Positions 1 to 11,286 are shown, numbered from the stretch's first letter. The stretch: DNA of 64,000 nt from Phyto melanocephala (GCA_941918925.1 OW799234.1:85200497-85264496); one strand, 5' to 3'. Numbers and translations: made by a program. Notes: generated from the letters alone by a model not told the origin.

Positions 1-1430
1 TTTGTTTTACTTGTTTAAAAATTTATTTTAAATTTTGTGATTCGATAAATATCTTTTTTTAGTTGGGAAGATAGTATTTAAGGTGAGGAAGGTGATTTAA
101 TTTTGTTGCGGGAAAGTTAATTAGAGTGTTGTGTGTGTTTCTGTTTTTTTTTTATTTAAGGAAGCGGTGGAAGTTTACGCCACGTAAATATAAAAGGAGA
201 AATAAAAATAATTAGTAGAGTCCTTGGATAAGAAGATTGCCAGTTTGGAGTGTGGAAAAAGGACTGGCGCTTCTTGGAGGTGGTACCGTGGAGGTTTTAC
301 ATTTAGTTTTTTTTTTGGAAAGTTGCAAGAATATTTATATATATACCAGGTAACCTTAAATAAGAAAAAATAATAGAACCGCTACGAGCAAAAGAAAAAG
401 GAGGCCATATTGTTGGCGCTTTCGCCATTATATGTACATACATATACTTATGAGAAGTAGAAGAAATCTTCCATTTTTACCTGGATTAAATCATACTCCA
501 TTATATTTAAAAAAATAATTTTTTTTTTTTTTTTTTGCGTTTTGGATTTTAAATAATTTTGGTCAATAACTTTTTTTTTAAATTAGTTGTAGTTTAGTCA
601 TTGCTTCAATTGTGTTAATTTTTTTTTATGTATTATATTAGTCATAGTTTATATATATTTTTATTTTTTTATATTATTTGTATCTTCTTTTTATTAAAGA
701 TATTTCAGTTTGTTTTTGCTTTTCAAATATGCATGTTTTTTGTTAAATTTTACTTACAAGCCCGTCTAAGTTTCTAGTTAAAAAAAATAATATATATTAA
801 AAACATTTTTTTTAAAGATTTTAGAGAGCTCTTTCAAATCAGGATAGAAGTCATATAAGTAGTAGTTAGTCCCACCGTTGACAGAGAGATAGGTATTGTG
901 AGTGAAATAGAACAGGAATATATACATATATATTGAGAAGTAAAATCCATTCGAGTTTGTTTTTTTTTTGTGGCGTTAAAGGCCAAATAAAATTGTAAAG
1001 TTTGAAAGTCACTAATAATTTTAAAATTTATTCGTTATATTTTCTTGTGTTTGTTAACCGTTTTTTTTTATTTTATAAACTAAATTTATTGTGATAATCT
1101 TTAGAATTAAGAATAAATTTTTTTTTGTTAATATAATGTATTGAAATTAAGTAATTAGAAAAATATGAAGGTGTGAATTAATTTGGATTGGGGTGGTGAA
1201 TTAAGGTAAGTGATGAGGGTAGGCGGATTTATGGGGTCATCATAACATGAGGTGGAGTATTGTTGACCATGGTAGGGAAGGGCGGCTGGAGCTGACATCT
1301 GTCTCCTACAACACCGGTTTACCAGAATTATTTTTTTTGTTTAGATCACAGTTTTTTTTTGTTACCATTTTTTTTTATTGATGCAGATCTGGGCTAGGTT
1401 GATGGGAGGGACCTCCCCGAGATAGTCTTT
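1..1430. other. AT-rich non-coding DNA, no gene recognised
   Basis: Long T and A runs, no ORF above background and no recognisable repeat family. A somewhat less AT-rich patch lies at 1195-1320. Nothing identifies it as exon or promoter. Confidence 0.5.
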
Positions 1431-1489
1431 GTGAAATATTTTTAGCCGGACACCAATCGTCCTAGTGCACTAAGGATCATGCAACAACT

Positions 1490-1578
1490 TTATGGGGTCG
1501 GAAATGAAAATTGTAGAAATTTCACACGGAATGACAAACCTATATATACCCTTTTTCACTGTGTGAAGGGTATAAAAA
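1490..1578 (+). repeat. Dispersed family A, terminal fragment
   Basis: Carries the shared block 'tatggggtcggaaatgaaaa' and ends in 'tgtgaagggtataaaaa', the same terminus as the fuller copy at 32306-33107. The final 'gtataaaaa' would look like a TATA box to a promoter finder. Confidence 0.7.
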
Positions 1579-1646
1579 GGAAAATCCAAACAAAAGTGCA
1601 AAATATTATTAAATTTAAATTGTTTGTGAAATAAAGTTAGTTAACA

Positions 1647-1689
1647 ATGTCTACAGATGAAAGAATGGAACTGCCTGAATCTGGCGCAG
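1647..1689 (+). CDS. Possible first coding exon of an unidentified gene (MSTDERMELPESGA...)
   Basis: An ATG in a good insect context (aacaATG) opens 14 codons reading MSTDERMELPESGA plus one base, directly followed by 'gtatac', a usable splice donor (phase 1). A family A end with a TATA-like string sits about 70 bp upstream. No following exon could be traced in the window, and the intron would run into transposons. I do not recognise the peptide. It may be chance, a dead exon, or a micro-exon of a gene whose remaining exons are elsewhere. Confidence 0.3.
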
Positions 1690-2002
1690 GTATACATACT
1701 TAAATACATATTTGCACATATGTATGTACATAGTTCCCATTAAACTTTTAACTAGAATCTTTATATTGATTTCCGGTCCAAGTGCTCAAAGTAATGTGGA
1801 ACTACATAATGACGTAATTCTCGACACAATGATGCTTTTAATTAATACCCCTATGGCGGTTCACCACTCAACTCAGTTTGGTTGTGTGAGAGTCAACCCA
1901 ACTTATGCACAACCAAACTCATTTTAGGTATTGTGATACTCAACTGTTTATAGTTGAGTTTGCTATAAAGTTGCCAACTTAAAATATCAAACTATCAACT
2001 TT

Positions 2003-2641
2003 AGGTGTGTTCCACATGCATAACGAAACAGTCCGAACTTGCCCAAAGTTACCCAAAAGCGTTCCACATAACAATTTTTGTTCAATTAGAGTAATTGAGA
2101 GAGTAATTTTTTTCATTTCCTGTACAAATTTGCCCGAACTTTTTCTTTGGGTAAGTTCGGAGAAGAATTTAACAATCAGCTGTTTTTTGTTTACATATGA
2201 AACTGAAAATTAATCAAAAAATTTGCAAAAGAAAAAGTTTAGTTTTTGTTAAAAAATATATTAAAAAGCAAAATGGAAGGTTTTAATGAAAAAGTTAAAG
2301 TGGTAAATACATTAGTGAATTCATATCTCCCTTGTTCTTTAAAATAAATACTTTTAAAAAATTTACACTGGCTCAGCTTCTCTTTCAGTTCTTTTTAAAT
2401 TATTTTTAACATCTGTTGGCAATGATGCAAATGTTTTGTTTTTATAATGTTATTGCTTTTAAGCGTCTAAAATCACTTAAATAGATTTTAATTTAAAAAG
2501 TAAGCACCATTAGTATTACAAGAAGTGCAAAAATGGTTTTTTGCGTTCCAGCAATTTTGGGTAGTTTTGGCAAATTTAGAGAGTAATTTTCATTTTACTC
2601 TCATTAGTCCGAACTTGTCCGAGATCTTGTGGAACACACCT
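2003..2641. mobile_element. MITE with 14-bp TIRs, nested
   Basis: Ends 'aggtgtgttccaca' and 'tgtggaacacacct' are perfect inverted repeats, flanked by TTT on both sides (2000-2002, 2642-2644). Subterminal 'gtccgaacttg' blocks recur near both ends. No transposase ORF. A 3-bp duplication would suit PIF/Harbinger, but TTT is not diagnostic. Confidence 0.65.
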
Positions 2642-2721
2642 TTTAAATATTACGTTTGGCAAATGAAAAAAAAATTTCTAAAATTGTTTTTAACTGCTGT
2701 GCCGAATAAAAAGTATTTATA

Positions 2722-2979
2722 ATGGATATAAGTGTCGATTTATGTTATGATGATAAATATAAAAACTCTTGTGTAGATGTGCTACGTACAAGAAAAATTG
2801 AAATTAAAGATCACCTAAAAACACCTGTTCGCGTGGTGGATATTCCTCCTATATTGAAGTTATATGCTGCTTCCTTGCTTTGGGAGCTATCAAAAATGCA
2901 ATTAAGTGAAAAATTTATTATAAAAAAGGACATATACTTACGATCTCTCCATTTTGTTTTTCATTTTTATCGCTTTTAA
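2722..2979 (+). CDS. Unidentified 85-codon ORF inside a TIR element
   Basis: Opens ATGGATATAAGTGTCG and encodes MDISVDLCYDDKYKNSC... with a balanced amino-acid composition, unlike the Lys/Phe/Asn-dominated chance ORFs around it. It contains a run of alternating hydrophobic residues (VDIPPILKLYAASLLWEL, about residues 40-57) that could form a helix. The last 15 residues look like read-through into low-complexity DNA, so the real coding segment probably ends near 2935. I see no domain I can name. Its place within a TIR element makes a transposase or cargo fragment likely; an exon of a host gene is the alternative. Confidence 0.35.
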   Translation: MDISVDLCYDDKYKNSCVDVLRTRKIEIKDHLKTPVRVVDIPPILKLYAASLLWELSKMQLSEKFIIKKDIYLRSLHFVFHFYRF

Positions 2980-3029
2980 AAAAATCAACCTTAACTGCCA
3001 ATAACACAACTACTCTTAAGCAGTTGTGT

Positions 3030-3713
3030 CACGCCTTTCTGACTAGGCAAGTCACTTGCTCAAGTTAGTTTTTTATTTTCTTTTATTTTTCTTTGAACTT
3101 GCTTTCATGTTCAGACTCAGCAACTGACTTGCCCAAGTTTCGTTCTCTTTTGCTTATTATACTCTTCACACAGTGAAAAAGGGTATATATAGGTTTGTCA
3201 TTCCGTTTGAAATTTCTACAATTATCAATTATCTACACATACATACAAACGTGGTATACTGGTTAGAGTGAGCCAAAAATTTTTTTTTATTTTATATTTT
3301 ATTCAAATTTTTATTGTTTTATTTTTAATTTTTCTTTTAATTTATTTTTTTTAAGCACATAAGTAAACTTAATGTATAATATTACAATGGGATGTTTTTA
3401 TATATGTATGTTTTGTATGTACGTATTTCATATGAGATAAATGGTGACATAAACAATTGTTGTTGCATGACTACACGTTGTGAAGGGTATATAAGATTCG
3501 GCATGGCCGAATATAGCACTCTTGTTTGTTTTTATTACTCTTTTGTTTTTGGTTTCTCAACAAAAACTTGCTCGTACTTGCCGAGTACAGGCAAGTGTGT
3601 ACTCAAAAATGAGCAAGTTTCTACCTCTTAACCCGACCTTACCCCTTTTGCCAATAAACACAACACTTGCGCAAGTCACTTGCGCAAGTGACTTGCCTAG
3701 TCTGAAAGGAGTG
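3030..3713. mobile_element. MITE with cgcctttctgactaggcaag ends, copy 1
   Basis: The left end 'cacgcctttctgactaggca' is answered at the right by 'tgcctagtctgaaaggagtg'. Same family as 11287-11857 and nearly identical over most of its length, including an inserted family A segment (3168-3530). This copy has about 90 extra bases near its right end, with the repeated string 'cttgcgcaagt'. Confidence 0.75.
3168..3530 (-). repeat. Dispersed family A copy inside MITE copy 1
   Basis: Runs from 'cttcacacagtgaaaaaggg' to the terminal hairpin 'ttcggcatggccgaa' followed by 'tatagcactcttgttt'. The central part is shortened compared with 32306-33107. Confidence 0.7.
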
Positions 3714-4064
3714 TTTGTATTCAACGTTTTTGTCGACCAAATTTTTACAAAGTTGAAAACAGCAATACCGCGAAAAATAGATACACAACTGAATAGTCAA
3801 CTGTTACTTGAGTTGAGAATGGCAATGTCAATTTGCCAAAGACAACCAAACTATTACAAAAGTGGAGAACCGCAATAGGGGCATTTATTTTATACATTCA
3901 TTCTGTTTTCTATGGATGGTGGACCTGCTTCACATTAAAATGTTGTTGATAGGAGTTGTCCTAGCAGATGATAGTAAATTGGTTTTATAATATTGATATT
4001 ATTTGTTTTACAGCTGTTGCCATGCAAGGAGAGACCGTAATCTATTTAGCTCAATACAAGCGTT

Positions 4065-4586
4065 TTTATACCCACCACTAAATAAATAGTGTAGGGGTAT
4101 ATTAATTTTGTTATCCATTTGTAACACATTTAAATATTCATTTTAGACCCCATAAAGAATATATTTCATTTTAGGATCTAGCTATGTCCGTCCGTCTGTT
4201 GAAATCACGATAAAGCTCGAACGGAAAAAGTTAGGGGGATAAAATTTTGCCAAAATATGTCTCATACACAAGGTTTGTTCGGTATTGAAAATGGAATATT
4301 AGTATTAGAGAGTCATAGGCAGTAATGTCCTTCCAACATCGAATAAAATGTAATTGTGTCTAAACGCATTGACGTAAAGCAATAAAATTCTAGAAAAAAA
4401 ATTAAGTTGCCACACCCACTTAAACGTTTACTCTACGCACAATGATTTTAAAGAAACACAAAGACAGTAAAATATATTTTGTACAAAGAGATGATTCCAT
4501 AGCGATTACAGTTAATAGCAAAATAATACATTTTGTGCTATAAAAAAAGTACACAAAATTGGTGGTGGGTATTAAAAATTCGGCTT
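4065..4586. mobile_element. Dispersed family C element (ATACCCACCA ends), copy 1
   Basis: Starts 'tatacccaccactaaata' and finishes 'ggtggtgggtattaaaaa', a pair of inverted ends. Contains 'gaccccataaagaatatatt' and 'tagctatgtccgtccgtctg' blocks shared with the longer copy at 13038-14178. No ORF. Confidence 0.65.
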
Positions 4587-4589
4587 GTT

Positions 4590-5919
4590 ATATGAAATTT
4601 CAAAAAGCACCTACTACACCCCTAAAAAAGCACGTAATTTTCATAAGTGTAGAATTGACCGACGTGCATATAAGCGGTAAATACTGTAATACATTTTTTA
4701 ACAATGTACAAATTTAACTTTACAGTTGCCGACATAATCACTATTTTACAGAAAAAGTTACAGCTTTAAGACGCAAGTTGACCTCTGGAATAAATTATTG
4801 TACAACTGGCAACGAAACTAAAGTTATATTGCTATCGATAATCGACATAAACATAAGTCTATAGATATTCTTTTCTTTATATCATCTGGCCAAAACACCT
4901 TTTGATTTGTAAACTATATATGATGATATCAATGTAAATATTAACCTTATGGGCTCAATTCTCGTTCTGTGAAATGAAAAGTTTTTGTGTGTCATATCAT
5001 GAAATTATTATACCAATTGTTCAAGAGTTCAAAAATTTCCATGCGGAATAGCTGCCTAATATCCTACACATTTTACAAATAACCGAAATTTCAAATAGTT
5101 AAGAAGTGGTTTTTCTTTATAACTGAAACAAGATGATGGTGCGTTGTCTACGACTACGAAATACAACTCATGATGGATGGATGATAGGTTTGTTGCTAAA
5201 TAAGTTTCAAAAAAGGAAGGGGCATTATAAAAAGTTTTCGGGTAAAAAAAAATTCAGTTTTAATTCTTCTAAACACTAAGAAAAAACGTTTATTTTCTTT
5301 TAGTTATTAAGACCAAGTTTTTGACTTGAAGACAACAAATAGATGATTTTAAAAAGAATCTAATTTTACAATAACTGATCGCATATTTGAAAAGTTAGTT
5401 TGATTGCGTAAAAGTTCTCAAATTTTTTTTTACTAAACTTTAATAAACTAGATTTTGTGTAAACGAACACTTTGAATTTAATTTTTGAACATGAAAGAAC
5501 TGTGTTACCGTTATAAAACTAGAAAAGCTGAATAATTGAAAAAACGGAATAACCCAATTTAAAGATTAAAATAATAAATACATACAATATTCAGTCAAGG
5601 ACTAAAATTCTTGCAAACAAAAATCGAACCTGCCACAAATATCCGTAAGTATTTTTTTTGTTTTCAAAAAACTCTTCTAAGAAAAAAATCCAATTTAATA
5701 AAGTTCAGTAAAAAATCGTAAAAACTTTTAGTAAATGAAAGAAACTAATACATTACGAATAAATTGAATAAATAAAAATAATCGACAACTCACAAACAAC
5801 AACTTAATAAATTTGATCGCTATCTTAAAGTCAAAAACTCGTTCCAAGTCATACAATAAATTTTTTGTATGTATTATAATACAAATATTAGTTACATTCT
5901 AAAGCTAGAAAAATTTGTC
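4590..5919. other. Intergenic DNA and 3' flank of the dsRBD gene
   Basis: No ORF or repeat family recognised. The 3'UTR of the minus-strand gene must lie in the upper part. The nearest clear AATAAA on that strand is the reverse complement at 5289-5294, which would give a 3'UTR of about 630 bases; this is only a candidate. Confidence 0.4.
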
Positions 5920-6147
5920 TTAATTGGCGGCTGCTGGAGCAGTAGAAGACTCTACTTTTATGTCCAGATCAAAATTGGTACTGAACAAAGTATTGCAAGC
6001 CAAAGCTGCTACATTACGGCGAGCTAATTTCTTAGAACGACCTGTAGCCTGGAACTCCTGGTCATCAACAGTAACGCCCAAATATTGTAAAACGTGTGGC
6101 TTATCGCCAATACAGCCCTTATCAACATAGACAACACCGGGACGCAT
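5920..6147 (-). CDS. dsRBD gene, terminal coding exon 4 (rest of dsRBD2)
   Basis: Acceptor 'ttttttacag' precedes ATGCGTCCC; this Met is internal (residue 317), not a start. The exon completes dsRBD2 and ends ...SSTAPAAAN with TAA at 5920-5922. The intron before it is only 69 bases. Confidence 0.9.
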   Translation of the reverse strand: MRPGVVYVDKGCIGDKPHVLQYLGVTVDDQEFQATGRSKKLARRNVAALACNTLFSTNFDLDIKVESSTAPAAAN

Positions 6148-8748
6148 CTGTAAAAAATAGTACAAAGAAAAAATTTAAAATCATTTCTTAGGGACATTAA
6201 CTCTTGCCACACTTACCACACATAACAACGAAGCCGGATGCATAGCTTCCCAATTTGGTGGCAATTCATTGCGTATGGGAGCTTTCTTTGGTGTAGCTGC
6301 TCCCTCATTGTCACTTGTACTGCCACCAGTTGCTGGATGCATTTCTGGTATAACATAACCCTCACTCTCCCAATCTGAAAACAATTTGTAGATGGCAAAT
6401 GAAGCCAAATTAATCATTGGCACGTCATCTGAATCATCGACTGCGTTGCTGTTCTGTGTATTATCGTCACTTGTGTCCATTGGCTCATTGCACACCGAAT
6501 TATTAGAACTGTTTCCCTTTGGATTTCGGGGATTTTCACGCAATTTAGCAATGATAAAATCTCGTAAAGCTTTCTCGCAAGCATTATTTTTAGCTGCTGA
6601 TTTTGAGCTACCACGTCCCTCATACTGGGTGTTGTTCACTGTTACCAGAGCGGTAAATCCACCACCGGGATTATTCTCTATAGCAAATTCGCTTATGGAG
6701 ACACCCTTAAGTTCATTAAGGGCCATCAAACCATTCTTGGGTATGATAGTCTTACGCAAACGTCGATTTTGACGGATACGCTTTTCCTTGATGCGAACTG
6801 TGAAATAAGGGAACAGGAAAAAAATAACAATAGTTTCGAGAAAAAAAATCAATTAAATGTCAAAATTTTATGTCAATTTTTTTATTATTATATTATATAT
6901 GTATTTATATTTTATTCGAACTTTTACTTTATATTAAATTTTAAGGTGAATCATTTTTATTTTGGCTTAAGTTCATTTAGGGCCATTATTACAACTTGCC
7001 TTTAGTTAAAGGTAGGATTTAGTCTGCCCGATAAATAGCTTTGCATTATTACAACTTCCATTTTTTATTATTATTAATAATAAAAAAAATGGATAAAAAA
7101 ATAATAATGCAAAGCTATTTATCGGTCCGACAAAATCCTGCCTTTAACTAAAGGCAAGTTGTAACAATGGCCCTTATTCTTTTTTTTTTTTAAGGTTCTA
7201 GTGTACTAGCCCTAGACAATTATTTGGCTGTCCAAAGACAAAACTGCCATCACCAATTATTTTCGATTTAATCTTCAAAGGTTATCCAGAGCCTCCTCCG
7301 GTAACTGCCAATCGACCTTTACCTTCGTACAGGAAGCCGGAATTTCCGAATTCGATGAATTCCGAGTCGGATGAAAAGGACGACCTGATTGTCCTTATTC
7401 GACAACGATAATCACAATGACGCGCGAGCTCTTGATATGACCAGAGCTGAATTACGATGAATTTAAAAATTAGTTAATTTTAATTGATCAGCTGTTCCTT
7501 TCTTGTATCAAAATTTAATACATTTTCTCTCATAACATTCAGTCTTCATATAATTTTTATGATTACGAGACCATGTGTTTATGTGACCCTAGTCTAGTCT
7601 TAAGATTTCAGAAAATATATATGGGATCACCAACGAATATTGTAGAAATTTTACACGGAATGACGAACCTATAAATACCCTTACATTCTCTGTGTAGGGT
7701 ATAAAAACTATCCGCTAAAGTCCGTTCATTTGATATCGTAGAATAGAATATCGTAGAAGTTAAAATCGACAAATCCGTAATAACTATATTTGTGCCTTAT
7801 ATCCACTTTGGAATTAAAATTTTTTCATATTTACTGTACTCTACTAGTCAAGCCCTTTCATTTGATACCAATATTGAGGTGGTTAAAGGGTGTAAAATTG
7901 TATCTACATATTTTATACTGGCGTCCATCATGGATATAATAAATCTTTTAAAATGTATTATATTTTGCTAATAAAGCCCTTTCATTTGATATTCATGTTG
8001 ACCCTCCTCTCGGTTGTCTAGATGCGGAAAAATCGATTTTCGTTTGTAAATTTAAGAAAAGACACTAAAGTAGTTGTATTTTAGTGTTTATATCTGTTTC
8101 TAACCGTTTTGCTAGTTTTCCTCAGATATGTGTCCAAAAATTAATTAGGAGCTTGAGAAATTCAACTTATTAAAAAAATATATATGTATTTGCCAAAGGG
8201 ATTATGCTTAATAAACAAGCATAATTTTCAAATCGTATCGAATGTAAACGTCATATAGTTTAATTAATTTGAATTTGTATGGGGAGTTCTTTGTTGTAAT
8301 CCCTTCGATATTGGCTGACTTTATAAATGAAGTTTGCAATGTAACCTTATAATGCATTGTGTTCATAAAAACATTTAATATGTTTTGGCAATGCATCATG
8401 TTCATTATTGCATGGCAATGCTTTTCAGTGCGCATTATTTGTCAATTTCTTGCATGGTTTTTATTTGTGATGCTTTGTAAACATTTGTTACAATATTACT
8501 TTGCATTGTAAACAATTTTCTTTACAATGTTGCAATGTAAACTGCATTTATGAAGTCAGCCATAGGCTCGAAAAAATAATGCCTCTATTGCGATTCTCAA
8601 CTCAACTGAAACCTTTTTAAAATTATCAAAGTAATCCATTATTATGCCAACATTTAAGGCATAACTATATTATGCGTAAGCAGAGTTAACCTACTGTCAA
8701 AAATTACCGACAAGTAAAGTTTTCTGTATGTATGTGTATGTATGTATG

Positions 8749-8809
<61 letters not shown>

Positions 8810-11115
8810 GTAAACAATCCACATTTCCGTTCGGAATTTGCGTCTATTTTCACTATTTGCTTAAGGAAATATCATTTGACTAAAACTTAACAAAAATTTT
8901 TGTTAAGTACATTATGGTTTACCACATTATACGCATTTGCACAATTGGTTAAGCCGGCTTATGTACAATATAGCTAGGGCTTTAAGATTATGAGAAATAA
9001 TTCATGTACTAGTTTTGCATTATCACCAAACATCATTAGGTTTGCATTATATTGTATTATCTCTTTTTTGTCCGGACAAAGTTGAAAAATTGTAAATAAA
9101 AAAATAATAAACATGTTGAATTAATACGACTTTGTATTTTGTGTCGGTTTTAATTTTCGGAGAAAAATATTTCAAACTAAATGAAGAAAACGCAGTAAAA
9201 AAATTTGTTCGAAACAAACGATGGAATTCACCTTAATTATTAAAAATATACCTACCAGAAGCCTTCTTGCGAGTCATAAAAATTTTTTTGAATTTAACTT
9301 TGCCATTCGAGTCAACCAGATCAGAGGTATCCAAAGTCATAGAATTTTCATTAAAGGGATTCTCTGGTGGTGGTTCCAAAGGTGCAACAGCATTTTGTGG
9401 TTTTTGTTGAACCAGCTGCTGTGGTTGGGGTTGTTGCTGCTGCACATGGACTGGTGTTTGTTGTTGCTGCACATGTACTGGTGTTTGTTGCTGCTGTGGT
9501 CTTTGTGGTGTATTTTGTTGTTGATTAGTAGCAGTTATCTTTTTAGTGGGAATATTTGGATCCTAAAGTAATTATCATTAAACAAAATAGTAATTTAAAA
9601 CAAAAGCATTTAATAAAGTAATTTTATATTAATGGATCATTTACTGATAGCAACCGAAACGCATGAGTTGCCAGCTACCAAAAATGGAATTAGGGATGTA
9701 AACTAGCAACTAACAAACCGTGAAGGCGACTAAACTTCAGTTGCAATCCATAACTGATCCATAAATAAATAAATAATTATTAAACTATAGGAACTACAAG
9801 TTTTTACATAAAATAAAAAAAAAGTTACCAATAACCCAAATAATGACGGTTTTTTTTTATCCTGTTTTAGACGACTTCAATCGACGTTCATATTAAATTT
9901 ATTTTTTGTGCCACACATCGGCTAGTTTGGGCTTTCTGTTTGTACGTTTTTTTTTTTTATTATTACTACTGAAACTATAGTTTAGGAATAGCTATGAACA
10001 TTTTCTACAGCTAAAAACCCAAACGTAGATAAGTTTTCTTTGTTTTACAAAATCAACAATGTAAATGAAAAACACATTTTTTTTTAATTTACGAGTTTAG
10101 AATTTAACATTACACAAATAAAAACTAACAAAAGTTAGGATGTTGAGTGAAATGGGGCATTGTGAAAGCTTAATTGGTTAATTTTAAAACCACTACCTGC
10201 GTTATTTATAACAAGAAACTGTGTGCTGATTAAAAAAATCATTTCTAATTGGAAAACACAATAATAAAAAGTTATTAGCTACAGTTTATTGTTATGAATA
10301 ACTCAGTGCAATGCGCTATTTACCCATAAACACACAATACTGCTAACTTTCGAGAAATTTAAAGATTTGTGTGTACGTACATGATTTTTTTTAAACATCT
10401 TGATTAAATTTGAACTGAAACTTTTGAAATTTGTAATCAGTCATAAATTTAAACAAATTGTTTTAAGAAATGCATGGATTTTTTTATTTAACATTTTCTT
10501 TCCTATATTCCTTCGATAGTTTGAGTAATGAGCTAAATAAAATGTACATAACTATAAGACACAAACTAATAATTTAAGCAAAAGTTCACATAGAACGATT
10601 TTCAATAATCGTTCAAAAGCGCTAAAAATCTGGCTTATATTTTGGAACGTGAAAACGGAAGAAAAAATCGCCAAGTTGATATAACTTACAGAGAGCGAGA
10701 GTGGAGTTATTAAAAAGGGGAACAAAAAAAATAATTTTCAAGAGTAAAAACACAAGACTCAACTCTCTTAAATTATAAAAACATGTATACACACAAGAAA
10801 ATATTAGCGCTTCTAAAGATTATTGCAAAAAAGTCTAAGAATTTGGTTATTGATTTCTTCAACCATAATACTGACTTTTTCGCTGTAAAAATTACAAAAA
10901 GAAATAAAAAAATAAACGGGTTAATTTTACGTATCAAAATCTAATTAAAAAAGTATTTTATATACAAAATTGTAACAATATTTCGAACAAAAAGCAGTAT
11001 TTTTATTCCGAATAAAAATATATAGGAAAATCATTAATATTCTATTAATACTTACATAAACACCACCAGATACGAAATTTTTCGTGTTGTTAACAGGAGC
11101 ACGTCTTCGATTCAT
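5920..11115 (-). CDS. Two-dsRBD RNA-binding protein, probable DIP1 (Disconnected-interacting protein 1) orthologue; four exons
   Basis: Exons 11056-11115, 9256-9562, 6217-6797 and 5920-6147 join in frame (phases 0, 1, 0) to 391 codons with GT-AG introns throughout. Residues 1-20 are basic; 35-75 are Gln/Pro-rich with a repeated TPVHVQQQQ motif. The first dsRBD is at about 143-205 (KNGLMALNEL start, Y181-EGRGSSK, AAK helix). An acidic Ser/Asp linker follows, then the second dsRBD at about 308-372 (HPASLLCVMRPG, GVTVDDQEF, GRSKKLARR helix). dsRBD2 keeps the KKxAR RNA-contact signature; dsRBD1 has SKSAAK, lacking one lysine. There is no deaminase domain, so this is not ADAR itself. Domain order, size and the compact RNA-binding architecture fit DIP1, a nuclear dsRNA-binding protein; an ILF3- or ADAD-like name would be the alternative. 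The dsRBD assignment is firm; the orthology is inferred from memory of the family. Confidence 0.85.
6217..6797 (-). CDS. dsRBD gene, coding exon 3 (dsRBD1 and acidic linker)
   Basis: Acceptor 'ttatttcacag' and donor 'gtaagt'. It encodes a basic run (VRIKEKRIRQNRRLRK) that could act as a nuclear localisation signal, then dsRBD1, then the acidic linker and the first strand of dsRBD2, ending at HPASLLCV. Confidence 0.9.
6980..7173. mobile_element. PIF/Harbinger-type palindromic MITE
   Basis: 194 bp almost entirely palindromic: 'gggccattattacaacttgc' at the left and 'gcaagttgtaacaatggccc' at the right, with arms of about 90 bp meeting at an AATAATTATT-like centre. Flanked by TTA on both sides (6977-6979, 7174-7176), the target preferred by PIF/Harbinger. 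No coding capacity. Confidence 0.85.
7610..8170 (+). repeat. Family A-related sequence in intron 2
   Basis: Contains 'attgtagaaattttacacgg', 'tgacgaacctataaataccc' and 'gtgtagggtataaaaa', then blocks such as 'tttcatttgatattcatgtt' and 'gtccaaaaattaattaggag' that recur at 12300-12600 and 16430-16760. Diverged relative to the 32-kb copy. Confidence 0.6.
8312..8562. mobile_element. MITE with TGGCTGACTT ends
   Basis: Left 'tggctgactttataaatg' and right 'catttatgaagtcagcca' are inverted with one mismatch. Internally it is built of repeated 'gcaatg' / 'cattgc' words. TA-like flanks are present but not decisive. Confidence 0.7.
8722..8808. repeat. (TATG)n microsatellite
   Basis: About 20 tandem 'tatg' units, with slight irregularity at the left. 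Confidence 0.95.
9256..9562 (-). CDS. dsRBD gene, coding exon 2 (Gln/Pro-rich linker)
   Basis: Acceptor 'attactttag' and donor 'gtaggt' bound 307 bases. It encodes a low-complexity Q/P region and then a charged segment (ENPFNENSMTLDTSDL..., KFKKIFMTRKKAS). It ends in phase 1; the split codon gives Val with exon 3. Confidence 0.85.
9563..11055 (-). other. Intron 1 of the dsRBD gene
   Basis: 1.49 kb, AT-rich. No repeat family or ORF recognised. Confidence 0.75.
11056..11115 (-). CDS. dsRBD gene, coding exon 1
   Basis: ATG at 11115 opens 20 codons (MNRRRAPVNNTKNFVSGGVY) and ends at donor 'gtaagt' in phase 0. The joined reading frame continues into exon 2 with DPNIPTKK. The stretch 11116-11286 upstream must hold the 5'UTR and promoter; no TATA box stands out. 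Confidence 0.8.
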
Positions 11116-11286
11116 ATTATTTATTTTTAAAAACACTTAAATATTTTTTCCAAAATTTTGCACAAAAAAAATTGCTCCGTCTACTTTATGCAGCTGTTCC
11201 CGATTAAATGAGAATGTGAAAAACACAAAACCAAGCCGAAGTAAAATAATCGGCGGCGTGGTTTATTTCAGCGACAAAGTTTCTTA

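Larger units (their letters stand above)
1848..3881. mobile_element. 2.0-kb TIR element hosting two nested MITEs
   Basis: The left end 'cccctatggcggttcaccac' and right end 'gtggagaaccgcaatagggg' are inverted copies with two mismatches. Between them lie the nested insertions 2003-2641 and 3030-3713 and the ORF at 2722-2979. After removing the insertions about 0.7 kb of the original element remains. The target duplication is unclear, so no superfamily is assigned. Confidence 0.55.
6798..9255 (-). other. Intron 2 of the dsRBD gene
   Basis: 2.46 kb carrying two MITEs (6980-7173, 8312-8562), family A-related sequence (7610-8170) and a TATG microsatellite. Between 7180 and 7480 there is a slightly GC-richer stretch without a long ORF. 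Confidence 0.8.

Noticed and set aside
1568..1578. TATA box of a host promoter
   Set aside because: The string is the conserved end of family A copies; only mentioned in connection with the uncertain exon at 1647.
6392..6772. 126-residue plus-strand ORF
   Set aside because: Antisense shadow of exon 3; no initiation context or domain.
9221..9571. Plus-strand ORF rich in Trp/Leu
   Set aside because: Antisense of the CAG/CAA-rich exon 2 of the dsRBD gene.
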